Shown: positions 1 to 5,512, counted from the first letter of the stretch. The stretch is DNA of 5,512 nt from Planctomycetota bacterium (GCA_020861125.1 JAJBSZ010000054.1:1-5512); one strand, 5' to 3'. Numbers and translations are program-made. Notes: a model not told the origin generated them from the sequence alone.

Positions 1-257
1 CCATAAAAGTTATATGAAAGGAACTCGTCGCTTTTCTTTTCTAATCTTCTGAACTCATTATTACAAATACTGTTTTCATAGATTTCATCCAGGAGATCCA
101 TTACGTCCCTGGATACAGGACTCATGGAAAACAGGCGAAAAGCGATACCTGGGAGATCCCCAGAGCCGTTTACCCGATTCTCACCGCCTGATGACTTGCC
201 CTGAAGCGAAAGGATGTGCAGGGAAATCAAAAGAAAAAGGCCATACTGTTTTTTCAT
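1..257 (-). CDS. Secreted hypothetical protein, N-terminal part (runs off left edge)
   Basis: Reading the minus strand from an ATG at 257-255 gives 85 codons without a stop to the window edge. The start is MKKQYGLFLLISLHILSLQG: two lysines, then a hydrophobic core at about residues 6-18, a typical Sec signal peptide. Cleavage is probably near residues 20-23. There is no lipobox cysteine, so a periplasmic or secreted product is likely. A GGAG lies six bases before the ATG, which decides this start. An in-frame ATG at 101 (residue 53, with AGGGA upstream) would give a protein without the signal and is less likely. The mature part from about residue 50 is rich in Asp, Glu, Lys, Arg and Asn and looks helical. 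The stretch at 1-101 is clearly AT-rich, with AGA, TTA and AAT codons, unlike the rest of the window. I do not recognise the family. The gene is transcribed away from the PhnA-like gene. Confidence 0.65.
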   Translation of the reverse strand, partial: MKKQYGLFLLISLHILSLQGKSSGGENRVNGSGDLPGIAFRLFSMSPVSRDVMDLLDEIYENSICNNEFRRLEKKSDEFLSYNFY

Positions 258-504
258 GCGTATCTCCGACGTGACGGATCAAGGATAGGGAGTCTCTCGA
301 CCTCGGCGTATCTTGTTCCAGAAAGGATATGGATCTTTTATGCCGTGTCCATCCCATGGAGGACCGGCCCAATCCCCTCGCGGATTCCAGGCGTGCCGGC
401 AGCGGTATGGTTCGAGCCCGGTGGACGGGAAATAATTTACCCATTCCTCACCGGATCCTCACCAACGCCGAATATGCCTCCGCTAGGATGGCGGCTGTGC
501 ATGA

Positions 505-588
505 GCGGGGAAATGCCCTGTCCCCGCCCGGATCTCCCTCCCGAGGTCACGCGGTCATGGGGCGGTGCTGCACGCCGCCCCGTTTTTT
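505..588 (+). promoter_or_regulatory. Possible transcription attenuator upstream of the PhnA-like gene
   Basis: Three mutually exclusive pairings can be drawn. A 7-bp hairpin pairs 505-511 (GCGGGGA) with 521-527 (TCCCCGC) across a 9-base loop. An intrinsic terminator pairs 559-565 with 575-581. A six-base all-GC alternative pairs CCGCCC (524-529) with GGGCGG (560-565), using the 3' arm of the first hairpin and the 5' arm of the terminator. This is the usual geometry of anti-antiterminator, antiterminator and terminator. I match it to no known riboswitch class. GC-rich DNA gives chance pairings easily, so the pairing model is inference. The terminator itself is much firmer. Confidence 0.35.
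559..588 (+). terminator. Intrinsic terminator between leader and PhnA-like gene
   Basis: GGGGCGG (559-565) is perfectly complementary to CCGCCCC (575-581). The stem can be lengthened inwards by a G-U and a G-C pair. It is followed by G and six T (583-588), a textbook Rho-independent terminator on the plus strand. No plus-strand gene precedes it in this window, and it ends 55 bases before the ATG at 644. It therefore most likely stops a leader transcript of the PhnA-like gene or a small RNA. Confidence 0.75.
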
Positions 589-643
589 GTTTCCACAAGT
601 GCCACGAGGGGTCGGAGGGAGCCGGCGAACTGGAGGAAGAGCC

Positions 644-1795
644 ATGCTGCAGCGCACCATCATCATCATGCTCGACGGCTTCGGGTGGGACTACTGGCTC
701 CACGCCGACATGCCGCATCTCAAGAAAATGGCCGCCGCCGGCCGGGTGCGCCAGGGACTTTCGGTGTTCCCCACCCTCACCAACGCCAACAACGTCTCCA
801 TCGCCTGCGGCTGCTGGCCGTCGCAACACGGCATCGGCGCCAACTGCCGCTACGATCCGGGGTCGGGCGCCGCCGGCTACGTCGAGACTTCGACGCTGCT
901 CCGCGCCCCGACCGTGTTCGACCGGGCGGCGGCTCGGGGCGTGCGGAGCGCCCTCCTGTCGTGCAAGCGCAAGACCGTGGGCATTCTGGGAGACCGGGTG
1001 GAGCTGGCCGTCACCATCAAAGGGAGAAACGACCTGCTGGCGGCCGGCTACCGCGAGGCACCGTCGGCCTACTCCGCCGAAGCCAACTTCTGGCTGCTGG
1101 AAATGGCCGTGGCCGTCCTCGGCCGCTCTCGGGAGATCGGCCTCCTCTACCTCCACACCACCGATTTCCCGATGCACCACTGGGGACCCACGGACAAGGA
1201 GTCCCAGACCCACCTGGCGGGCATCGACGCCTATCTGGAAGAGATCTCCCGGATCGCCCCGGACGCGGCGGTGCTGGTCACCGCCGATCACGGCATGAAC
1301 GCCAAGCGGCGGTGCCTGAACCTGGCGAAGATCTGCGCCGCCCGCGGCGTGCCTGTCCGCCATGCCTTGTCGCCGGTGGCCAACCGGATGATGGCCCACT
1401 GCGGCGGCTATGGCGGCGTGTCGTACCTGTACCTGCAGCGCGCCGCGGACCGCGAGCGGATCCGTAATATCGTGGCGGCGACGGATGGGGTGGAGGCGGT
1501 GCTGGACGGCGGCGAGGCGGCCGGACGCTTCCACCTCGATCCCGGTTCCGTCGGCGACCTGGTGGTCCTGGCCGATGCCGTCACCGTGTTTGGCCGGGCG
1601 GAGGAGGAATGCCAGCCGCTGCCGGCGGATTACCGGGGCCACGGATCGCTGCACGAGACGGCGGTGCCCCTCATCGGCTACAACCTGGCGGACGACAGCC
1701 TCTTTCCGGAAGAGGCGGAACGGAATTTCCATCTCACCGCCGAACTGTACCGCAGCATCGGCACCTCCCGCCGGCGGTTGCAGCCGGTGGGGTAG
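644..1795 (+). CDS. Alkaline-phosphatase-superfamily hydrolase, phosphonoacetate hydrolase (PhnA)-like
   Basis: The protein has 383 residues, no signal peptide and is probably cytoplasmic. The start at 644 is chosen because GGAGG lies seven bases upstream; the longer open frame back to 329 crosses the terminator and looks non-coding. Superfamily metal sites are visible: Asp11 in MLDGFG; the likely nucleophile Thr46 in FPTLTNANNVSIACG, with Asn49; Asp174 and His178 in TTDFPMHH; Asp215-His216 in TADHGMN; and His333/His337 in RGHGSLHE. The Thr-Asn-x-Asn-Asn motif and the Asp-x3-His spacing match, as I remember it, phosphonoacetate hydrolase, which splits phosphonoacetate into acetate and phosphate with two zinc ions. 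It is slightly short for that family (about 410). No phnW or phnY partner is in the window, so another phosphonate or phosphodiester substrate is possible. It ends with TAG and converges on the permease gene. Confidence 0.8.
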   Translation: MLQRTIIIMLDGFGWDYWLHADMPHLKKMAAAGRVRQGLSVFPTLTNANNVSIACGCWPSQHGIGANCRYDPGSGAAGYVETSTLLRAPTVFDRAAARGVRSALLSCKRKTVGILGDRVELAVTIKGRNDLLAAGYREAPSAYSAEANFWLLEMAVAVLGRSREIGLLYLHTTDFPMHHWGPTDKESQTHLAGIDAYLEEISRIAPDAAVLVTADHGMNAKRRCLNLAKICAARGVPVRHALSPVANRMMAHCGGYGGVSYLYLQRAADRERIRNIVAATDGVEAVLDGGEAAGRFHLDPGSVGDLVVLADAVTVFGRAEEECQPLPADYRGHGSLHETAVPLIGYNLADDSLFPEEAERNFHLTAELYRSIGTSRRRLQPVG

Positions 1796-1821
1796 GGGAG
1801 CCGTTGCTTTGGACCGTGGGA

Positions 1822-1840
1822 CCCCCCGGAAAAACGGGGG
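1822..1840. terminator. GC-rich hairpin between convergent genes
   Basis: CCCCCG (1823-1828) pairs with CGGGGG (1835-1840) around a six-base A-rich loop. It lies in the 54-base gap between the stops of the PhnA-like gene and the convergent permease gene. Neither strand has a T-run after the stem, so it may act as a weak bidirectional terminator or a 3'-end stabilising hairpin. The stem is certain; the role is inferred from position. Confidence 0.4.
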
Positions 1841-1849
1841 CTGCCGGTA

Positions 1850-3082
1850 TTACTCCTTCCGCCGCGTCACCTGCCACGTTCCCAATCCCATCCCGGCCGC
1901 ACCCGCCACCAGCAACGCCGTAGCCAGCCCGATGTCGGTCCAGGACAGGCCCACGGCGGCATGGAGGGAGGTGGCCCGTTCCAGCGTGCCGGCAAGCAAC
2001 CGGAGTGCGCCGTGGCCCACCGCCGCTCCTACCACCAGTCCCGGGATGACGATGAAGGCGCCCTCCCAGGCCAGTATCCGGCCGATGTCCCGACGCTCCG
2101 CCCCGAGCAGACGGAGGATGGTGACCTCCCGTTCCCGTGAAGTTGCCGACCAGTACAGGCCGGCCATCAGGGTGAGGGCGGCGATGCCGCCGGCGGCGAG
2201 GCCCAACGCCTTGAAAAGCCATTCCGCCTGACCGAGCAGGGCCAGCAGCCGCACCACGGTTTGCGCCGGAAACACCAGTTCGGCGTCCGGCCGTCCGGCG
2301 AATTCGGCATGGAGCTGATAGGCCTCGGCATAGCCAGCCGGCCGGACCATGATCGCCGTGGTTTGCCGTCCATCCACCTCCGGCCCGTGACCGCCATTGT
2401 GGTCATGGTCGTGGTCATGATCGTGATCATGATCGTGGTGGTGGATGCCGTGGGCGTCCCAAATCGTGGCGATGGGGACGAAAATGGCCTGGTCGTAGGG
2501 ACCACGGCACGACTCCAGGACCCCGCACACCGTGTACACCACGTGATCATGGGTATCGTCCGGGTTGGGGACGAATCCGTGCGAAGAGACGAACTGATCG
2601 CCCGGCTTCAGGCCGAGGTCCCGGGCCGCCCGGCTGCCGACGACGGCCTGGCGTCCCTCTGGCGCAAAGGCTTCTCCGAGGGCAAACCGGAGCCAGGGCT
2701 GGCCGCCGGGTATCGGCGCGGCAAAGATGTCGTCGGTGGTGCCCACCAGCCGGTAGCCGCGGTAGTTGTCGCCGAAGGCGAGCGGGATGGCCGCCAGCAC
2801 CCTGGGATCGGCCCGCAGCTCCTCGATCAGCCGGTAGGGCACGTTGCCGGCGGGATAGTCCTGCAGGAACACGGTGTTGATCACCATCTGGTACGAGCCG
2901 CCCCGGCCGACCAACAGGTCGAACGGTTCCACCGCCGTCGTCAGACCCTGCCGCAACCCGGCGCCGAGAAACGAGCCGGCGACCATGAGGGCCATGGCGA
3001 AGAGGGAAAGGAAAAACAGGGCCAGAGACTGCCGTCGAGAATGGAGAACGTTCTTCCAGGCGATGCCGGCGTGGCGGATCAT
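1850..3082 (-). CDS. FtsX/MacB-type ABC transporter permease with His-Asp metal-binding tract
   Basis: This is a 410-residue inner-membrane permease. One transmembrane helix lies near the N-terminus (about 19-41), followed by a large periplasmic domain (about 45-285) and three more helices (about 289-311, 338-360 and 384-404). This is the MacB/FtsX (type VII) layout. The stretch SREREVTILRLLGAERRDIG (315-334) matches the cytoplasmic coupling segment of the family. Unusually, the periplasmic domain carries HHHDHDHDHDHDHDH at 214-228, flanked by His211 and His232, with another His-Asp-His at 178-180. This points to zinc or another transition metal. The ATG overlaps the ATPase stop by four bases (ATGA), so the two are translationally coupled. 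Similar permeases occur in the Zur-controlled Zrg cluster of Vibrio and PA4063-PA4066 of Pseudomonas (from memory). Type VII systems usually do mechanical work in the periplasm rather than import, so the transported or moved species is unknown. Confidence 0.85.
   Translation of the reverse strand: MIRHAGIAWKNVLHSRRQSLALFFLSLFAMALMVAGSFLGAGLRQGLTTAVEPFDLLVGRGGSYQMVINTVFLQDYPAGNVPYRLIEELRADPRVLAAIPLAFGDNYRGYRLVGTTDDIFAAPIPGGQPWLRFALGEAFAPEGRQAVVGSRAARDLGLKPGDQFVSSHGFVPNPDDTHDHVVYTVCGVLESCRGPYDQAIFVPIATIWDAHGIHHHDHDHDHDHDHDHNGGHGPEVDGRQTTAIMVRPAGYAEAYQLHAEFAGRPDAELVFPAQTVVRLLALLGQAEWLFKALGLAAGGIAALTLMAGLYWSATSREREVTILRLLGAERRDIGRILAWEGAFIVIPGLVVGAAVGHGALRLLAGTLERATSLHAAVGLSWTDIGLATALLVAGAAGMGLGTWQVTRRKE
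2399..2434 (-). repeat. Three 12-bp tandem repeats encoding the His-Asp tract
   Basis: Within the permease gene, the coding strand carries three consecutive 12-base units: GATCATGATCAC, GATCATGACCAC and GACCATGACCAC. Each encodes Asp-His-Asp-His. They differ only by T-to-C changes at third codon positions, so the amino acid pattern is kept. The pattern fits growth by slippage or unequal exchange followed by silent drift. Confidence 0.85.
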
Positions 3083-3765
3083 GGGCTGACTCCTTGGGTC
3101 GCGGCTAGGTCGGGCATGGCGCGAGTGAGTTCGAACCGGGTGTCCAGCCGGGCGATGACCGCGGGGTCGTGGCTGGCCACCACCAGTGCGCTGCCGTGTT
3201 CCCGGGCCATTTCCAGAAGGAGTGTCATGACCAGATCCGCATTGGCCGAGTCCAGGCTGGCGGTGGGCTCGTCCGCCAGCACCAGCGGATGGGGGGTGAG
3301 CATGGTCCGCGCCACCGCCGCCCGCTGCTGCTCGCCCCGGCTGAGGCGGTCCGGGGTGTGCCGGCGGCGGTCCGCCAGCCCGACCCGCTGCAGCAGGGCC
3401 GGAACATCGTATTCGGCCGGCGCCAGGCCGAGGAGCCAGGCCGCCGCCATCAGATTTTCCTCAACCGTCAGGCTGGGCAAAAGATTCAGGTCCTGATAGA
3501 CGAATCCCACCCGACGGGCGTGCCGGCGGGCGTGGCCCGGCGGCGGTTCGCCGCCCCATTCCTCGCCGTCCCAGGTGATCCGGCCGCCGGTGGCGGTGGT
3601 GATGCCGGCGAGAATGGCCAGGAGGGTGCTTTTGCCCGAGCCGCTCGGCCCGGCCACCGCCAGGTGCCCGCCGGCGGGGACGGTGAGCCGATCCACCGTC
3701 AGGGCCCGGATCGGCGGCCCGTCGGGCGACGGATATTCCTTGGTTACCGCGGTGAGTTCCAGCAT
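3079..3765 (-). CDS. ABC transporter ATP-binding protein (LolD/MacB type)
   Basis: A 228-residue cytoplasmic ATPase that should pair as a dimer with the FtsX-type permease encoded next. All motifs are intact: Walker A GPSGSGKST (39-47), Q-loop Gln91, signature LSRGEQQR (141-148), Walker B LVLADEP with catalytic Glu166, D-loop ASLD (169-172) and switch His199. The length and the signature LSRGEQQR are typical of the LolD/MacB/FtsE group. The start at 3765 is set by AAAGGA about seven bases upstream and by the usual family N-terminus MLELTAVTKEY; a longer open frame reaching 4002 overlaps the preceding gene and reads as low-complexity shadow. It lies 29 bases after the DUF3299-like gene, and its TGA overlaps the permease ATG, so the three form one operon. 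Confidence 0.92.
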   Translation of the reverse strand: MLELTAVTKEYPSPDGPPIRALTVDRLTVPAGGHLAVAGPSGSGKSTLLAILAGITTATGGRITWDGEEWGGEPPPGHARRHARRVGFVYQDLNLLPSLTVEENLMAAAWLLGLAPAEYDVPALLQRVGLADRRRHTPDRLSRGEQQRAAVARTMLTPHPLVLADEPTASLDSANADLVMTLLLEMAREHGSALVVASHDPAVIARLDTRFELTRAMPDLAATQGVSP

Positions 3766-3794
3766 GGTCCAGTCCTTTGCGGCGGTACAACCGG

Positions 3795-4316
3795 TTAGGG
3801 AGCGTCGGTGCGTTCGCCGATGGCGTCGGCCCGGATGCGCACCAAGCTGACGAAGCCCGTCTCCTCGTCCACTTCCGTTCCCACTTCCAGAATGCCCTCG
3901 ACCCAGATGGGGCGGTCGAAGGGAATGGCGGTCACCGCCTGCCGCACCTTGACCACCACGATATCTTCCGGCCAGTCGGCATCGCTGGAGCAGAACGGGC
4001 AAATGGCCATAGGCACGTCGGTGAGGACGAAGAAGGTGAGGGTCGGCTTGAGCGGCGGGGCCATGAAGCCGGTCATGCGCACCCGCTGGCCGGTGAGGCG
4101 GGTGAGTTTGTCCGAAAGCCGGATGCCCAGGGAACTCGCCCCGGCGTACATTTCCCGGAAGGCCAGCGGCTGCGGCGGGTCACTTCCCAGCCACTCCCGC
4201 CCGGCGCCGATGGCCAGCAGCAGAACCACCGCCAGGACCAGGCCGGTGTAGATGGGTGCGAACGCCCGCCCGTTGAAAAAGGGCACCGCGGCACCGTCGG
4301 AGTCGGAAAAGGGCAT
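3795..4316 (-). CDS. Membrane-anchored periplasmic DUF3299-like protein with CPFC motif
   Basis: A 173-residue protein. I chose the ATG at 4316 with AAAGAGG just upstream; a GTG at 4319 is too close to that site. Residues about 21-39 form a single transmembrane helix or uncleaved signal anchor, leaving a periplasmic domain of about 130 residues. Its core reads G-x-VRMTGFMAPPL, then FFVLT, then CPFC at 106-109 followed by WPEDIVVV. It resembles the DUF3299 family that accompanies ATPase and FtsX-permease pairs in zinc-responsive clusters, but the family assignment is from memory. The two cysteines could bind metal or form a disulfide. It is the first gene of the ABC operon and probably acts as a periplasmic partner of the transporter. 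The exact function is unknown. Confidence 0.75.
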   Translation of the reverse strand: MPFSDSDGAAVPFFNGRAFAPIYTGLVLAVVLLLAIGAGREWLGSDPPQPLAFREMYAGASSLGIRLSDKLTRLTGQRVRMTGFMAPPLKPTLTFFVLTDVPMAICPFCSSDADWPEDIVVVKVRQAVTAIPFDRPIWVEGILEVGTEVDEETGFVSLVRIRADAIGERTDAP

Positions 4317-4332
4317 CACACCTCTTTCTGGG

Positions 4333-4363
4333 AAAAGCCCTTCCCCGCCGGAACGGGGAAGGG
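4333..4363 (-). terminator. Intrinsic terminator after the alkaline phosphatase gene
   Basis: CCCTTCCCCG (4338-4347) and CGGGGAAGGG (4354-4363) form a perfect 10-bp stem with a six-base loop. On the minus strand the stem is followed by C and four T. It lies downstream of the phosphatase stop and about 17 bases before the DUF3299-like start, so it should reduce or stop read-through from the phosphatase gene into the ABC operon. The short T-run makes partial read-through plausible. Confidence 0.65.
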
Positions 4364-4408
4364 ATCGGGATTGAAATGGTTCCCTCGCGGCGGTGCGCTG
4401 GCTATGCG

Positions 4409-5452
4409 CTAGTCGTCCAGGCCGTCCAGACCCAGGGCACGGGCCATGCCGTAGAACACCTCGGTGTTGTCCATGGTGCCGCGGAAGTATTCCTCGCCCG
4501 GTCCGCCGGCGGTCAGCGGCACGCTGTCGGCGCTGTGTACTTCCTGGGTTTCCGTGTAGGGCAGGTTGCCGACCCGGTGTTCGCCGGTGGTTTTCGGATT
4601 GGCGACCACCTTGTCGCCGTCGGTGATGGCGGGCGAGACAGGCACCGGCTGCAGCCGGTAGTTGAAATGGTGGTCGGGATGGGCGGCGTAGTGGACGGCG
4701 AGGGTGACCTCGGCGTCGGGGTTGTCCGGGAAGCCGTTGCCGGTGGTGTCCTCGAAGGTGGGGAAGACCGAGGCGGCATAGGTGCGGACGCCGTGGCGGC
4801 CGGTTTTGCCATCCCGCTCGTGGTAGGTGCCGACAATGCTGGCGCCGTGGGAGTGGTCCGCCACCACCACGATCAGGGTGTCGTCGTTCACGGCGGCGAA
4901 GCGCCGGGCGACGCCCACGGCCTGGTCCATTTCAATGGCGTCGTACACCGCCCGCTGCCAGTCCATGGTGTGGAGCTGCTTGTCGATGCAGGCGCCTTCG
5001 ACCATGAGGAAGAACCCGTTGGGGTTGCGGCTGAGGATGTCGATGGCTTTCTCGGTCATCTCCATCAGGGTGGGCTGATCGGTGAAGGAGCCGAGCACTT
5101 CCGGCGTCTTCAGGACCTCCCGGTCCAGGTAGACATCCATGTTGTCCAGTTTGAACAGGCCGAGGATCCGGTCGCCGCTGACCGCGTTCATCTCCGCCCG
5201 GTTGCCGGCGAAGGCGTAGCCCTTGGCCGTGAACTCGTCGATGAGGTTGCGCTCGTCGGTGCGTTTGGAACCCGGCGTGCTCATGGGCAGGAAGTGCCGG
5301 GAGCCGCCGCCGAGGATGACGTCCGGCATATGGGCGGGGTTCAGCATGTCTTCGGCGATGAAGTTCTGTTCCGCCCGGCGCCGGGTGTGGGCGATCATCG
5401 CCGCCGGGGTGGCGTCGGTGATGTTGGAGGTGGTGACGAGACCTACCGACAT
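4409..5452 (-). CDS. PhoA-type alkaline phosphatase, C-terminal part after an in-frame TAG
   Basis: This 347-codon open frame is the back part of a periplasmic zinc/magnesium phosphomonoesterase. Numbered from the ATG at 5452, the ligands equivalent to E. coli PhoA are: Asp13 and Thr15 in TDATPAA (Asp153, Thr155), Glu152, Asp157, Lys158 and His161 in VEGACIDKQLH (Glu322, Asp327, Lys328, His331), Asp199-His200 in ADHSHG (Asp369, His370), and His306 in EVHSADSVPL (His412). The nucleophilic serine, the first metal Asp and the signal peptide must lie beyond the right edge. The region between His200 and His306 is longer than in E. coli, suggesting a surface insertion as in Vibrio-type enzymes. The ATG at 5452 has no convincing binding site and matches the internal RGMSVG of homologues, so it is not the true start. 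TAG at 5459-5461 interrupts the frame. The gene is either a pseudogene, a recoded gene or affected by a base error. Confidence 0.85.
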   Translation of the reverse strand: MSVGLVTTSNITDATPAAMIAHTRRRAEQNFIAEDMLNPAHMPDVILGGGSRHFLPMSTPGSKRTDERNLIDEFTAKGYAFAGNRAEMNAVSGDRILGLFKLDNMDVYLDREVLKTPEVLGSFTDQPTLMEMTEKAIDILSRNPNGFFLMVEGACIDKQLHTMDWQRAVYDAIEMDQAVGVARRFAAVNDDTLIVVVADHSHGASIVGTYHERDGKTGRHGVRTYAASVFPTFEDTTGNGFPDNPDAEVTLAVHYAAHPDHHFNYRLQPVPVSPAITDGDKVVANPKTTGEHRVGNLPYTETQEVHSADSVPLTAGGPGEEYFRGTMDNTEVFYGMARALGLDGLDD

Positions 5453-5512
5453 GCCCCGCTAGCGGATGCCGATTTCGGGCAGGTGCTCGACTTTCGCGTG
5501 GTCCTGGGGATT
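5453..5512 (-). pseudogene. In-frame upstream part of the alkaline phosphatase, with TAG at 5459-5461
   Basis: Continuing the phosphatase frame upstream gives NPQDHAKVEHLPEIGIR, then TAG, then Arg-Gly-Met. This matches the usual family stretch in which a Val-Glu-x-Leu/Ile-x-Glu segment precedes RGMSVG and a Val-Thr-Thr strand. The frame is continuous on both sides, so a single nonsense change fits better than a frameshift. A one-base change from CAG, AAG, GAG, TGG or similar would explain it. The rest of the gene lies outside the window. Confidence 0.6.

Larger units (their letters stand above)
258..643. promoter_or_regulatory. Divergent intergenic region with leader of the PhnA-like gene
   Basis: These 386 bases separate two divergent genes and must hold promoters for both. 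Nothing convincing as a protein was found here. Plus-strand promoter candidates are weak: TTGTTC (313-318) and TTTTAT (336-341) with a 17-base spacer, or AATAAT at 431-436 with no good -35. No Pho box or Zur box was recognised. The right half (about 480-590) is packed with GC-rich inverted repeats ending in an intrinsic terminator, and this is described separately. Confidence 0.5.

Noticed and set aside
306..320. Sigma-54-like element on the minus strand with GG and GC at the right spacing
   Set aside because: The conserved TT before GC is missing and the rest matches poorly; chance is a fair explanation.
409..419. GGTTCGAGCCC resembling a tRNA T-arm
   Set aside because: No matching T-stem, anticodon arm or acceptor stem can be built around it.
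181..444. 87-codon minus-strand frame in the left intergenic region
   Set aside because: It overlaps the signal-peptide frame in another phase, which has far better evidence, and has no recognisable features.
329..643. N-terminal extension of the PhnA-like reading frame by 105 codons
   Set aside because: It crosses a strong intrinsic terminator, lacks family similarity, and the ATG at 644 has an excellent ribosome binding site.
437..1732. Long minus-strand frame opposite the PhnA-like gene
   Set aside because: It is antisense to a gene with clear catalytic motifs and reads as Arg/Gly/His-rich low complexity, typical of a GC-rich shadow.
2261..3496. 411-codon plus-strand frame opposite the permease and ATPase
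   Set aside because: It covers two well-supported minus-strand genes and shows no domain or plausible start.
3766..4002. 79-codon N-terminal extension of the ATPase
   Set aside because: It overlaps the DUF3299-like gene, and the family N-terminus and ribosome binding site fit the ATG at 3765.
5459..5461. Pyrrolysine or other genome-wide TAG reassignment
   Set aside because: TAG serves as the natural stop of both the PhnA-like gene and the phosphatase gene; only local read-through remains possible.

Overview
The window is GC-rich apart from an AT-rich left edge. It looks like a Gram-negative bacterial chromosome, probably Pseudomonadota or Desulfobacterota. The grounds are a secreted PhoA-type phosphatase and an ABC operon whose known relatives, as I remember them, are proteobacterial. 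The exact lineage cannot be read from the sequence.

Layout. (1) Positions 1-257, minus strand: the N-terminal 85 residues of a secreted protein with a clear signal peptide and a good ribosome binding site, running off the left edge. (2) 258-643: a divergent intergenic region. Its right half holds a hairpin and a strong plus-strand intrinsic terminator just upstream of the next gene, which suggests an attenuated leader. (3) 644-1795, plus strand: a cytoplasmic alkaline-phosphatase-superfamily metallohydrolase, closest by motif to phosphonoacetate hydrolase (PhnA). (4) 1796-1849: a short convergent gap with a GC-rich hairpin. (5) 1850-4316, minus strand: a three-gene ABC cluster, transcribed as a small membrane-anchored DUF3299-like protein, then a LolD/MacB-type ATPase, then an FtsX/MacB-type permease with a His-Asp tract in its periplasmic domain. 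(6) 4317-4408: a gap with a minus-strand intrinsic terminator. (7) 4409-5512, minus strand: the C-terminal two thirds or more of a PhoA-type alkaline phosphatase, running off the right edge and interrupted by an in-frame TAG at 5459-5461.

How it may fit together. The ABC cluster resembles the zinc-responsive ABC systems of Vibrio (Zrg) and Pseudomonas (PA4063-PA4066), in which an ATPase and an FtsX-like permease sit with a DUF3299-type protein. The metal-binding tract built into the permease supports a zinc or other transition-metal role. Both flanking hydrolases belong to the metal-dependent alkaline phosphatase superfamily, so the locus may link metal supply to phosphorus scavenging. That link is inference; no Zur box or Pho box was recognised.

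Points most worth a second look: the His-Asp permease and its operon, the in-frame amber codon in the phosphatase, the possible attenuator upstream of the PhnA-like gene, and the signal-peptide gene at the left edge.
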